This document shows, piece by piece, positions 33,443-42,305 of a stretch of DNA of 64,000 nt. A program made the translations under genes and the position numbers. Every line of letters starts with the position of its first letter. Positions within the stretch are counted from its first letter, which is position 1. Source of the stretch: Candidatus Woesearchaeota archaeon B3_Woes (GTDB taxonomy: Archaea; Nanobdellota; Nanobdellia; Woesearchaeales; B3-WOES); contig NJBG01000001.1 of NCBI GenBank assembly GCA_005222965.1, positions 613,533-677,532 of the forward strand. Direction: 5' to 3'. A model generated the notes under the pieces. It saw only the letters and a program-made list of their open reading frames with translations. It did not search any database and was not told where the DNA came from.

Positions 33443-33991
33443 TTAACGCTGTACACTAAGTTTCTGAATAGTAAATGTTGCTATAAATAATATTAATAAC
33501 ATTCCCAAAACACTAGGGTGCCTTAATGTAGCAAAAAAACCACCCAACCCCCCTTTTCCAGCATCCCCTTCTTTAATCATTGATGCTGAATCTTCTGTAT
33601 CTTCATCCCACACTCTTACATTTATAATCGAAAGTATAAATATAAGCAAAAAAATACTTCCTAAGGTCCAGGCTATCCAGTTATATTTACCAGCCATTGC
33701 TTCGGCTATTTCACTATCAGTCGCTCCAAACATTTTTACAGATATCAAAATAAACACCACAAAAATAAAAATTATTACAAACCAAGGAGCAAACAAATTA
33801 ATAATCTCTCTTGATGCATCTGAGAACAGAACAACTAAAGCCAATAACAAAGCAACAAGACTATGTACAAACTTATTATCACCTAGAAATTTTGAATAAC
33901 TCAAAATACCCCAAACAATAACAAGAATAAATAAAAAAGGGAAAATAAGTTCAAATTTATTCAATAAACCCATATCTAAAAAAGTTGCCAT
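33443..33991 (-). CDS. Polytopic membrane protein, paralog 3 of a tandem triplet
   Basis: The 182-residue protein has four to five transmembrane helices (LIFPFLFILVIVWGILSY, SLVALLLALVVLFSD, WFVIIFIFVVFILISV, LGSIFLLIFILSIIN and a C-terminal one). The N-terminal layout, a helix, FPFL and a short turn before the second helix, is shared with the next two upstream genes (FPFLF versus LPFLLFFT and LPFLLVFT). It is transcribed after them with a 3-nt gap. Function unknown; the location beside Tad-like genes suggests a membrane component. Confidence 0.7.
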   Translation of the reverse strand: MATFLDMGLLNKFELIFPFLFILVIVWGILSYSKFLGDNKFVHSLVALLLALVVLFSDASREIINLFAPWFVIIFIFVVFILISVKMFGATDSEIAEAMAGKYNWIAWTLGSIFLLIFILSIINVRVWDEDTEDSASMIKEGDAGKGGLGGFFATLRHPSVLGMLLILFIATFTIQKLSVQR

Positions 33992-33994
33992 GTT

Positions 33995-34573
33995 CTAATG
34001 TTTTTTGAACATATCTCCAAATTTTTGTACAATATTCTCTCCCTCAGATGGTTTGTCGGATTTAGTTATAAACCATATTATAATTCCAAATACTAATATT
34101 ATAATTATTAGCGACACTGTATCTGATCCAAAAAAGTTATTAAACCAGCCCCATCCATCCCACCATCTTGCTGCTGCACCAAAAATCCATACAACTGCTA
34201 CTACTGCTAGTATTGCAATCATTGCTGATGGTGAACCACCAACCCATTTTGCTTCTCCCCCCCATAACCCTATTAAAATAAACAGCATAACTACTGCAAC
34301 AATAAGAAGGGATATTCCAGGAAGGAAAGCGTTTACTATATTTATAGGATCATAATTCATAGGATAGCTTCCTGTTGAATGTGGAATAACAACAGTTAAT
34401 GACATAACCAATGCTATCACAACATTAAAATTTCTTTTGTCCTCTCCTAAAATTTTTGTTTTTTGCAGAATAGCAAAAATTAAAGTAAAGAATAACAGAA
34501 ATGGTAGTAAAACATCTGTTAATCCCCACGATTCTAATGCTTGTAAAAAATTCTCAAGTCCATAATATGCCAT
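33995..34573 (-). CDS. Polytopic membrane protein, paralog 2 of a tandem triplet
   Basis: This 192-residue membrane protein begins with a signature shared with the next gene upstream: LTDVLLPFLLFFTLIFAILQ then KTKILGEDKRNFN. Later helices include ISLLIVAVVMLFILIGLWG and TVSLIIIILVFGIIIWFI. A tryptophan-rich segment (WIFGAAARWWDGWGWFNNFFG) lies between the last helices. It precedes the 33443 gene by 3 nt and follows the 34589 gene by 15 nt, all one transcript. No known function. Confidence 0.72.
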   Translation of the reverse strand: MAYYGLENFLQALESWGLTDVLLPFLLFFTLIFAILQKTKILGEDKRNFNVVIALVMSLTVVIPHSTGSYPMNYDPINIVNAFLPGISLLIVAVVMLFILIGLWGGEAKWVGGSPSAMIAILAVVAVVWIFGAAARWWDGWGWFNNFFGSDTVSLIIIILVFGIIIWFITKSDKPSEGENIVQKFGDMFKKH

Positions 34574-34588
34574 TTTAAATCCTCCTTT

Positions 34589-35182
34589 TTATTCTTTTTT
34601 AACTTCAGATATTATTTCTTTTTTAACTGTTTTTGGAGGTTTCCCCCCCTCTACTATATAAAACATAAATGCAATAATAACAATAATCAATACAACAGAA
34701 GAAACGCCGGTTGAAGACCAATTGTTTGTTAACTGTTCCCATCCCCATTCTAACCAAGGTGTTCCATCTTCTCTTTCAATTGCATGTAAAAATATTCCTA
34801 GAATGCCTATAAACATTATCCCCATAAAAAGATATTTCCAACCGCCTTCTAAAAAAGCAGGATCCCCTTCTTTGAAAAAAGATCCAACCAATAATAAAAA
34901 GAAGATTGATAATAGTAATAAAACAACAACTTGTGATGAAACCTTTGTTACAATCTCAACTAATTGGGATGAAGCAACAACCAAAAAAGCAATAGTAAAA
35001 GCAGCCATTGAATTAAGATTCTTTTTAGTTATGGTTTGGCCTTCTACTTCTTCCGTACCAAAAACTTTTGTTTTTTCTAGAATTGCAAAAACAATTGTAA
35101 AAACGAGCAAGAAAGGTAGTATAACATCATAAACACCCAATTTATCTAAAAATTCAATTACATTACCGAATGCAGTCGCCAT
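34589..35182 (-). CDS. Polytopic membrane protein, paralog 1 of a tandem triplet
   Basis: This 197-residue protein contains VYDVILPFLLVFTIVFAILE and KTKVFGTEEVEGQTITKKNL, clearly homologous to the next gene. Further helices are FTIAFLVVASSQLVEIV, VVVLLLLSIFFLLLVGS and a C-terminal SVVLIIVIIAFMFYIV, with a lysine-rich tail. Families with this LPFLLxFTxxFAIL-KTK-G pattern occur in tandem in DPANN genomes (from memory, unchecked). It is the first gene of the three-gene transcript. Confidence 0.72.
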   Translation of the reverse strand: MATAFGNVIEFLDKLGVYDVILPFLLVFTIVFAILEKTKVFGTEEVEGQTITKKNLNSMAAFTIAFLVVASSQLVEIVTKVSSQVVVLLLLSIFFLLLVGSFFKEGDPAFLEGGWKYLFMGIMFIGILGIFLHAIEREDGTPWLEWGWEQLTNNWSSTGVSSVVLIIVIIAFMFYIVEGGKPPKTVKKEIISEVKKE

Positions 35183-35291
35183 TTATAGCTACCTCTTTTT
35201 AATACTACTTTATTATGGAGAATTGTATATAAATCTTTCGTTTTTCTTTTATTAACACCACCCTCTAGAAAATAAAAACTATTTAAATATA

Positions 35292-35945
35292 TTATTTTGC
35301 ATTTTCCATCATATAAACAAAATAATTATATCCATCATATTCTTGATGGGATAAAATCTTAATTTGAGAGAAATGTTTATCCATTAGTTCATGAAAATAA
35401 CCTATATTCCCAATATCTGAAAAGATAATTATTATTTTACCATTATCTTTCAAAAATTGGGGAACATCTCTGAAAAATCTTTTCAAAACACTATTATTAT
35501 AGCTTGTAACTGTTTTTTCAAGAAGATCTTTTGGCTTTATTGAAAAGAAAGGGGGATTAAACACAATAAGGTCATATTTATTAGTTATATTAGAAAATAA
35601 ATCACTCTTAACTATCTCTATTTTATCATGTAAATTATAAAGCTCAAAATTTAATTTCGCATTTTCTAAAGCAAACGAATTAATGTCAGTAGTTGTAATT
35701 CTCTCAGCTTTTTTAGCAATAAAAAAAGATTGAATTCCACAACCAGTTCCCAATTCTAAAGCATCTTTAACATTCAAATTTATTTTATTAATGGTCTTTG
35801 CCAATAATTGAGAATCAAAATAATCTGGATCAAACACTTTTGGAAAAATTATGATTTTTTTACCTAAAACCTTATGAACTTTTAATTTTCTTATAAACTT
35901 TAATTTTCTTATCACGTTAGAAAATCTAATTTTCTCAGAATTCAT
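35292..35945 (-). CDS. Class I SAM-dependent methyltransferase (HemK/PrmC-like)
   Basis: This is a predicted N-methyltransferase acting on an amide or exocyclic amine. Motif I is DALELGTGCGIQSFFIAKK (near residue 75), the acidic loop is TTDINSFALENAKLN, and the catalytic NPPF is LIVFNPPFFS (near 138), the HemK/RsmC-type motif. The 218-residue length is minimal, without a separate substrate-recognition domain. The start at 35945 has GAGAGGT upstream, placed in the end of the SpeD-like gene, so the two are coupled. Its substrate may be the product of the radical SAM/SpeD pair. Confidence 0.85.
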   Translation of the reverse strand: MNSEKIRFSNVIRKLKFIRKLKVHKVLGKKIIIFPKVFDPDYFDSQLLAKTINKINLNVKDALELGTGCGIQSFFIAKKAERITTTDINSFALENAKLNFELYNLHDKIEIVKSDLFSNITNKYDLIVFNPPFFSIKPKDLLEKTVTSYNNSVLKRFFRDVPQFLKDNGKIIIIFSDIGNIGYFHELMDKHFSQIKILSHQEYDGYNYFVYMMENAK

Positions 35946-35946
35946 T

Positions 35947-36288
35947 TTACCTCTCAACTACAGAATAATGAAAATTCTTACTTGCAAATTTTTGTTTTAA
36001 GAAATCTAAAACTATTTCATGATCAAAACCCTTACAAGAATATATATCCAAAGCTACAAATTTCTTCTTGGTAAAACTATGAATAGAAATATGAGAAGTA
36101 TCTATAATTATAAATCCTGTAAGACCGGGGTTATTTTCAACACCTTTTATTACATAAGGAGAAGTTAATCTAATTAATGATAATTTATCTGCTAAACTTT
36201 CTAGAAGTTCGTATACAGATGAAATAGAATTAAACATAAGGTTATTGTTACAATCTGCATTTACTATCAAATGTTTTCCATTTTCCAT
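35947..36288 (-). CDS. S-adenosylmethionine decarboxylase-like proenzyme (SpeD-like)
   Basis: SpeD enzymes self-cleave before a serine to make a pyruvoyl cofactor and decarboxylate SAM or a relative. This 113-residue protein has the family pattern LTGFIIIDTSHISIHSF followed by KFVALDIYSCKGFDHE. The processing Ser, the second-motif His residues and the Cys are present, but the residue before the Ser is Thr where classical SpeD has Glu (ESH). The start at 36288 (MENGKHLIVNADCNN) lies 1 nt after the radical SAM stop. No aminopropyltransferase is nearby, so a role other than spermidine synthesis is possible. Confidence 0.82.
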   Translation of the reverse strand: MENGKHLIVNADCNNNLMFNSISSVYELLESLADKLSLIRLTSPYVIKGVENNPGLTGFIIIDTSHISIHSFTKKKFVALDIYSCKGFDHEIVLDFLKQKFASKNFHYSVVER

Positions 36289-36289
36289 T

Positions 36290-37426
36290 TTAAACAAGTG
36301 TATTTTCGACAATCCCTTTTACATAATTATAGAAAGGGACAAAAAGAGTATGTGTTTTTGCTGATCCACAATCCTGTAAACCATTAGGATAGATGTCTTT
36401 GGTTCTTTCATAATCTTCCAATTTTCGATCTAATATTCCATTATGAAATACTGCTTGTCTAAATCCCCATACTCTCTGCAAAATGTTTCCTAAAGAATCT
36501 CTTTTTACATTCCCAATTATAATTATCTTTTCAGGAAAACTTTCTCCATCAGGTTCAGTAAAATCACAACTCCCACCATATTGAGTCATCCAAACATTTC
36601 CATTATCTGCAATTTGCAAACCACAAACACCAATACAATATGGCGTTGGTTGGGCATTCCAAAAATCAATTCCTGTTTGTTCAGAACACCAATCAACAAA
36701 TCCAATGATTTTTTCTTTATCTGGAATCCTCAATGCATCCCACACCTTTCCTGTAGCTCTTCCACCTTGTTCTAATCTTGCTATTCCAAAAAAGATGTTG
36801 TTATCCCAAGCATATTCCGCCACATTTTTTATCTCTCCAATATTCTGTGTGTTTATAGAAGTCAATGTAGTAACTAAACTCAGTCTAGTGTATAATCTAC
36901 CATCAATTTCTGTTGGTTGATTATAACCAACTCTTAAAAGATTGTCCAAACCTTGGAATATTTCTTCTGAAGCATGTTTTCTTCCGAGCATTTTATCAAA
37001 AATTTCATTATTAAGAGAATCAAAATGTATTCCAAGACAAACTCCATTATCATACAATCTCTGTGCAATTTCTGGAGTAATCAAAGAAGCGTTTGAATAC
37101 ATAAACGTTTTAAGACCAGATTTAGAAGCTTTTTCAATTAATTGTAATGTTGCAGGATCTAGAAGGGGTTCTCCTTCATGACAAATTTGAAGAGATTTTG
37201 CTCCTAAATCTACAGCTTCTTCTAATAAAGAAATTTTTTCTTCAGGAGTTAGTTTTTCTTCATTTTCTTCTCCTGCATCATAAATGCAATGGGGACAAGC
37301 CATATTACAATCTGGAGATGAAGCTATGGAAACTGCTGGAAGTAAATTTCTACTCCCTTCTTCAGATTGCAAGTATTCCAAAACTCCCCTATCATTAAAC
37401 CATACAAATTCTTTATTTTTCCCCAT
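36290..37426 (-). CDS. Radical SAM protein with SPASM-like C-terminus
   Basis: The cluster-binding motif CNMACPHC lies in SIASSPDCNMACPHCIYDAG near residue 38-50 (spacing C-x3-C-x2-C). The barrel continues with SLQICHEGEPLLDPATL (the GGEP-type SAM contact appears as HEGEP). The C-terminal part holds extra cysteines (TPYCIGVCGLQIADNG and QYGGSCDFTEPDG), as expected for an auxiliary Fe-S cluster of SPASM or twitch type. The length is 378 aa, from the ATG at 37426 rather than a TTG six codons earlier. It is the first gene of the operon with the SpeD-like and methyltransferase genes. The substrate is unknown; peptide or small-molecule modification is inferred. Confidence 0.85.
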   Translation of the reverse strand: MGKNKEFVWFNDRGVLEYLQSEEGSRNLLPAVSIASSPDCNMACPHCIYDAGEENEEKLTPEEKISLLEEAVDLGAKSLQICHEGEPLLDPATLQLIEKASKSGLKTFMYSNASLITPEIAQRLYDNGVCLGIHFDSLNNEIFDKMLGRKHASEEIFQGLDNLLRVGYNQPTEIDGRLYTRLSLVTTLTSINTQNIGEIKNVAEYAWDNNIFFGIARLEQGGRATGKVWDALRIPDKEKIIGFVDWCSEQTGIDFWNAQPTPYCIGVCGLQIADNGNVWMTQYGGSCDFTEPDGESFPEKIIIIGNVKRDSLGNILQRVWGFRQAVFHNGILDRKLEDYERTKDIYPNGLQDCGSAKTHTLFVPFYNYVKGIVENTLV

Positions 37427-37467
37427 CTTATAATAAAGAAACAATGAAAACTTTAAATAATTTTGTC

Positions 37468-37481
37468 GTAGTTAAAACTAC
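37468..37481. promoter_or_regulatory. Inverted repeat between the radical SAM operon and the TrmB-type gene
   Basis: GTAGTT (37468-37473) and AACTAC (37476-37481) form a perfect dyad with a 2-bp spacer, flanked by TTTTG and AAAAA. A TATA-like TTTATAAA at about 37489-37496 lies about 26 bp before the ATG at 37518, indicating a leaderless TrmB-type transcript. The dyad is well placed to bind the divergently encoded regulator and control both directions. Confidence 0.6.
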
Positions 37482-37517
37482 AAAAAATTTATAAACAACA
37501 AAACAATTCTTTTATAT

Positions 37518-38246
37518 ATGTATGACGAACTAAAAGAAATAGGATTAACAGACAATGAAGTAAAAATTTATATAGCTTTATTAGAGCTGGATACATCAAC
37601 ACCTGCGCAGATATCAAAGAAAATAGGTTTTTCACGTTCTTATGTTTATGACGCTCTTGAAAGACTTCAAGAAAAAGAAATCGCAAACACTATTTTTATC
37701 AAAAATAAAAAACACTACCAACCATTAAACCCCAAACTTTTAATTGAACAAACTAAATCCAAATTAGAAAGAATAGAAAAAATAGTTCCAACCTTAATTA
37801 ATCTAACTAAAAAAAGAAAAGGAAACCTTCATGTTGAATTACATAAAGGGAAATATGTTTATAAAACTCTCTTAAAAGATATTGTAACAAACCTAAAACA
37901 AAACCAAGAGGTTCTTATTTTCGGCATAGATGATGGGGTTTTATCTAACCTCGATTCCCACTATCTAACGTATTTAAATATTTATTTTAATAAATTAGAA
38001 AAAAAGAAAATTAAAGAAAAGATTATTATAAAAAAAGGATCAAAAAAAATAAAAGAAGCTAAAACAACAGAATATAGAATTTTACCAAAAAAATCAATAG
38101 GTAATGTAGCCTATGAAGTTTATGGAGACAAAGTCGCTATTTTTTTATGGGGAAGCCCAAACCACCTCATCTTGATAGAAAATAAAGAAGTAGCTGAGTC
38201 TTATAGGAAACAATTTAATATACTATGGAATCATGCTAAAAAATGA
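37518..38246 (+). CDS. TrmB-family transcriptional regulator
   Basis: This is a 242-residue regulator: N-terminal winged helix (LTDNEVKIYIALLELD, AQISKKIGFSRSYVYDALERL) and a C-terminal part with LHVELHKGKYVYKTLLKDI and the C-terminal VAIFLWGSPNHLILIENKEV of the TrmB sensor. TrmB proteins bind sugars or other ligands in this domain. The divergent radical SAM operon with a shared dyad is its likely target. The gene precedes smc by 49 nt. Confidence 0.9.
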   Translation: MYDELKEIGLTDNEVKIYIALLELDTSTPAQISKKIGFSRSYVYDALERLQEKEIANTIFIKNKKHYQPLNPKLLIEQTKSKLERIEKIVPTLINLTKKRKGNLHVELHKGKYVYKTLLKDIVTNLKQNQEVLIFGIDDGVLSNLDSHYLTYLNIYFNKLEKKKIKEKIIIKKGSKKIKEAKTTEYRILPKKSIGNVAYEVYGDKVAIFLWGSPNHLILIENKEVAESYRKQFNILWNHAKK

Positions 38247-38295
38247 TTATTTCCAAAAAAGTTTATAAATACATTACACAACTTCAAAATATAAA

Positions 38296-41200
38296 ATGAC
38301 TAGAATCAATAAAATGGTGATGCATGGCTTCAAAAGCTTTGCAAATAGAACAGAATTGTTGTTTGGAGGAGATTTTAACTGTGTTCTTGGCCCAAACGGC
38401 TCAGGTAAATCAAATGTTCTTGATTCATTATGCTTTGTATTAGGAAAGTCAGGGGCAAAAGGCCTAAGAGCAGAAAAATCAGCTAATTTAATTTACAATG
38501 GAGGCAAATTAAAAAATCCAGCAAAACAAGGAGAAGTCTCTATCTACTTTGATAATAAAGACAAGACATTTCCTACAGATGATTCTGAAATCAAAATAAC
38601 AAGAATAATTACTAAATCTGGCCAAAGCAAATACAAAATAAACAATAAGACAAGAACAAGACAGCAAATTCTTGATCTGTTAGCTATAGCAAAAATAAAT
38701 CCAGACGCTTATAATATTATTTTACAAGGAGATATTGCTCATTTTACACAAATGCCTTCTACTGAAAGAAGAAAATTAATAGAAGATATCTCTGGCATAA
38801 GTATATATGAAGAAAAAAAGCATAAAGCATTATTAGAATTAGAAAAAGTTGAAACAAAACTTCAGAATGCCGGCATAATCCTAAAAGAACGTGGAAGCTA
38901 TCTAAAAGAATTAAGAAAAGATAGAGATGAAGCTTTAAAGTATAAAGATATGAATGATAAGATTAAACAAAACAAAGCTTCTTATTTGAACATACAAATC
39001 AATAAAGCAGAAACAAACAAATCTTCTCTGCAAAAAAGCATAGATTCTCAAAAAGAAAAAACAGACAATGTAGATTCTATCATTGGGAAATTACAAAAAA
39101 ACAATCTAGAAAAAAGAGAAGAATTAGAAAAGTTAAATAAAACAATTGAAGAGGGAAGCGAAACAGGCCAGGTTGAATTAACAAGAGAGATAGAAGATAT
39201 AAAAATAATCCTTGCAAAGAACCATACTCAAATAGAGCACCATAAAGATGAAATAAACAGAATAAAAAAACAAAGACAAGATTTAGGAAACGAACTTAAA
39301 CAAGCAGATGAAAAAGTATCTGATTTAGAAAAAAAGAAAGAAGAACTGCTTACTGAAAAAACAAAAAATCTTAATGAAAGAGAAGAACTTGTCAATAAGA
39401 TAAAAAAATTCAAAAACGATAATAACCCGGATGCTGCTGGTGATATTGAACAGGAAATTGTTTCCATAGATGATAATCTTGAAGAGCTGCAAAAAAAGAT
39501 ACATGAATTAAGAGAAAAACAGCAGAATATTATAAGAAAAAAAGACAATGTTGATTACCAAATCAATACATTTAATGAAAGAATAAAAAAAGTACTTCAA
39601 ATAGAAAAAGACAACAAAGACCAGGTTAATCAGCTAAAAAAACAAAGAGAAGAATTTATCAAAACAACAGCAGATCTAAACGATTTATTAAATAATGATT
39701 CTGAAATCTCTAAAAGATTAGCAGACTACAAACAATCTTTGTTTAATAACGAACAGGAATTATCAAAACTAACAGCCAAAAATATAGCCATACAAGAAAG
39801 CATTTACGGAGATATTGCAATAAAAAAGATTCTGGCTCTTAAAAATCCTAAAGTTTATGGAGTTATAGCTGACCTTGGTGATGTTGATTCTAAATATTCT
39901 TTGGCATTAGAAACAGCAGCAGGTTTAAGAATCAAAAGTATTGTTGTTGAAGATGACACAACAGCAGCAGAATGCATAAACTATCTCAAAAAAAATAGAT
40001 TTGGAATTGCTAATTTTCTTCCTTTGAATAAATTAAACATACATAAAAGAGATTTGAAATTTTCTAAAGGGGAAGGATGTCACGGCTTAGCTATTGATTT
40101 AGTCAGTTTTGATAACAAATTCAAAAAAGCATTTGAATATGTTTTTTCTGATGTTTTGGTTGTTGACGATATAGAAACTGCTCGTAAAATTGGAATTGGC
40201 AGTGCTAAAATGGTCACACTAGATGGCGATTTAACAGATATAAAAGGAGGTATGAAAGGGGGCTATAGAGATAAGAAAAAAGGCCTAGGCTTTAAAGCAG
40301 CAGACGTTACAAACCAAATCAAGAAGTTTGAATTAGAAATTTCTGAAATTCAAAATAAAATTTCTAATTCTGAAAAGAAAAGGTCCTCTAATGAAGGAAA
40401 GATTGAGGAATTAAGAAAAACCAAAGCAAATCTTGAAGGAGAGATAATTGTAAAAGAAAAAAGCCTGCATTTAGAAGATAGTGATGTTGATATTAACAAA
40501 AATCAGATTAATGAACTAAAAAACGAATTAGAAAAACAAGACAAAGAACTTGATGAAGTTATTAATAAAATAAGCTCTGTTAACAAAGAAATTGCTCAGG
40601 AAAAAATAAAAAAATCAGATCTTCGTGGAAAAATAAAACAATTGAAAAATCCACTTTTATTAGCCGAGTTAAACACCTTTGAAGATATGAAAACAACGCT
40701 TAATGAAGAAATCATAAGACTTGATACAGAGATAAAAAATATTGATGAACAAAGATCTGAAATGCACGATCCTGAGAAGCAAAAAACACACAATGTTTTG
40801 AATCAAATTGAAAAAGAATCAACTGAATTTTCTAACAAAATAAAAACACTTGAAGAACAAAATTCTGAAAAAGAAATTGTTCTAAAAGAAAAAGAATCTA
40901 AAGCCAATGAATTCTATTCTAAGTTTAAGACAATGTTTGACAAGAAAAAAAGAATAGATGAAGAGGTTAGTGGAAACGAAAAGGTCATTGATTCTAAAAA
41001 AGATGAAAAAAGAGATGTTGAAATAAAACTTAATGGTTTAAGCATTAAGATTGCTGAAATAAACGCAAAATTAGCAGAATTAAATCAGGAATTTGAAGAA
41101 TATCATGGTGTTGATATCTTAACTAATGTATCTGAAGAAGATCTTAAAAAAGAGATTTCTAAATTTGAAAAAATGAGAGAGAACATAGGAAGCGTCAATA

Positions 41201-41775
41201 TGAGATCTTTAGATATTTATGAAGATGTTGAAAAAGAGTATAATATTTTATTAGAGAAAAAGAAAAAACTATCCGAAGAAAACGAAGACGTTGTAAATAT
41301 GATGAATGAAATTGAAAGCAATAAAAAAGAGATGTTTATGAAAACATATGATGCTATAAGAGAAAAATTCAAGAAGAATTTTGCTACTTTAACTAAAAAA
41401 GGAGATGCTGATCTAGAATTAGAAGATGAAGAAACAGTATTTGAAGGGGGTGTAAATATTCGTGTAAAATTAACTGGCACCAAATTTTTAGATATCAGAA
41501 GTTTAAGCGGAGGTGAAAAAACCTTAACAGCTTTGGCTTTTATCTTTGCAATACAAGAACATGATCCTGCATCCTTTTATATTTTAGATGAGGTTGATGC
41601 TGCATTAGATAAACACAATTCTGAAAGATTAGCTGAATTGATTGAACAATACTCAAAAAAAGCACAGTATATATTAATAAGCCATAATGATTCAATTATT
41701 TCTAAAGCTTCTAAATTATATGGCGTGAGTATGACTGAAAATAATGTAAGTAAAATTATTAGCTTAGAAATCTAA
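38296..41775 (+). CDS. smc: Chromosome segregation protein SMC
   Basis: SMC dimers organise and segregate the chromosome. The 1,159-residue protein has Walker A LGPNGSGKSNVLDSL (residues 31-45), a long coiled coil (about 170-490), a hinge domain (about 500-660, with YGVIADLGDVDSKY and MVTLDGDLTDIKGGMKGG), a second coiled coil, and the C-terminal signature RSLSGGEKTLTALAFIFA with Walker B FYILDEVDAALDKHNSE. A TATA-like TTTATAAATA lies at about 38263. No ScpA or ScpB gene is beside it. The stop overlaps the Sec61-beta stop by 4 nt in convergent orientation. Confidence 0.97.
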   Translation: MTRINKMVMHGFKSFANRTELLFGGDFNCVLGPNGSGKSNVLDSLCFVLGKSGAKGLRAEKSANLIYNGGKLKNPAKQGEVSIYFDNKDKTFPTDDSEIKITRIITKSGQSKYKINNKTRTRQQILDLLAIAKINPDAYNIILQGDIAHFTQMPSTERRKLIEDISGISIYEEKKHKALLELEKVETKLQNAGIILKERGSYLKELRKDRDEALKYKDMNDKIKQNKASYLNIQINKAETNKSSLQKSIDSQKEKTDNVDSIIGKLQKNNLEKREELEKLNKTIEEGSETGQVELTREIEDIKIILAKNHTQIEHHKDEINRIKKQRQDLGNELKQADEKVSDLEKKKEELLTEKTKNLNEREELVNKIKKFKNDNNPDAAGDIEQEIVSIDDNLEELQKKIHELREKQQNIIRKKDNVDYQINTFNERIKKVLQIEKDNKDQVNQLKKQREEFIKTTADLNDLLNNDSEISKRLADYKQSLFNNEQELSKLTAKNIAIQESIYGDIAIKKILALKNPKVYGVIADLGDVDSKYSLALETAAGLRIKSIVVEDDTTAAECINYLKKNRFGIANFLPLNKLNIHKRDLKFSKGEGCHGLAIDLVSFDNKFKKAFEYVFSDVLVVDDIETARKIGIGSAKMVTLDGDLTDIKGGMKGGYRDKKKGLGFKAADVTNQIKKFELEISEIQNKISNSEKKRSSNEGKIEELRKTKANLEGEIIVKEKSLHLEDSDVDINKNQINELKNELEKQDKELDEVINKISSVNKEIAQEKIKKSDLRGKIKQLKNPLLLAELNTFEDMKTTLNEEIIRLDTEIKNIDEQRSEMHDPEKQKTHNVLNQIEKESTEFSNKIKTLEEQNSEKEIVLKEKESKANEFYSKFKTMFDKKKRIDEEVSGNEKVIDSKKDEKRDVEIKLNGLSIKIAEINAKLAELNQEFEEYHGVDILTNVSEEDLKKEISKFEKMRENIGSVNMRSLDIYEDVEKEYNILLEKKKKLSEENEDVVNMMNEIESNKKEMFMKTYDAIREKFKKNFATLTKKGDADLELEDEETVFEGGVNIRVKLTGTKFLDIRSLSGGEKTLTALAFIFAIQEHDPASFYILDEVDAALDKHNSERLAELIEQYSKKAQYILISHNDSIISKASKLYGVSMTENNVSKIISLEI

Positions 41776-41945
41776 ACACCTAACCAGCTGTTTCCCCAAG
41801 CATGAAGCATAAGCAACACTATAATTACTAAGATGCACATAATTATTATATGGCCTGGTTTAAACTCTATCTTTGACCTGTAATCATCAAAATATCTTAC
41901 TAATCCCCCCATTCCTGAGGGCATGCTGATTTTATTGTCTACCAT
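41772..41945 (-). CDS. secG: Preprotein translocase Sec61-beta subunit (57 aa)
   Basis: This is the small tail-anchored subunit of the archaeal Sec61/SecYEG channel. The protein reads MVDNKISMPSGMGGLVRYFD then DYRSKIEFKPGHIIIMCILV and IIVLLMLHAWGNSWLGV. The MPSGMGGLVRYFDD segment and the single C-terminal membrane helix are diagnostic of Sec61-beta. The start at 41945 lies 12 nt downstream of the RNase P RNA 3' end, on the same strand and with no room for a promoter, so it must be read through from rnpB. The stop overlaps smc. Confidence 0.95.
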   Translation of the reverse strand: MVDNKISMPSGMGGLVRYFDDYRSKIEFKPGHIIIMCILVIIVLLMLHAWGNSWLGV

Positions 41946-41956
41946 TTTAAATTAAA

Positions 41957-42305
41957 ATAGGGTAAGAGTAAGCCACCTTCTGTAGGAACCTTTGTGTTGT
42001 AATATTACAACGATGCTCCTTCTTAGCATTTAACTAAGCGTTTAAAACTTGCACCGACCAGGTCTCATCGTTTCATCCTTTCGTTTAAAGACGTCAACAG
42101 GTTAACTCGCCCCTGTTACCAGGAGTTTCACCGCATCATCCCATTTTAAACGTGGTTTCGTTTCTGTATGGTTGCCATCCATTACTGAATGAGGTCTTTC
42201 ACCACTGGCCATATTACTTAATTATATTAAGTAATGGTGGGCGGACTTTCCTCAGCAAATCAATACAGAAGCATCAATTCACCGTCAGCTAAGTTCTTAC
42301 CCTAT
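41957..42305 (-). ncRNA. rnpB: RNase P RNA (archaeal)
   Basis: This is the catalytic RNA of RNase P, which matures tRNA 5' ends. On the minus strand the 5' end ATAGGGTAAGA and 3' end TCTTACCCTAT form the P1 helix (42295-42305 with 41957-41967). The conserved GCTGAGGAAAGTCCGCCC (CR-I) follows about 50 nt in, and the terminal CAGAAGGTGGCTTACTCTTA (CR-V) is near the 3' end. The length is about 349 nt. A TATA-like stretch (TTTTTAAAAGG, about 42325-42335) lies about 25 bp before the 5' end. Confidence 0.95.
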
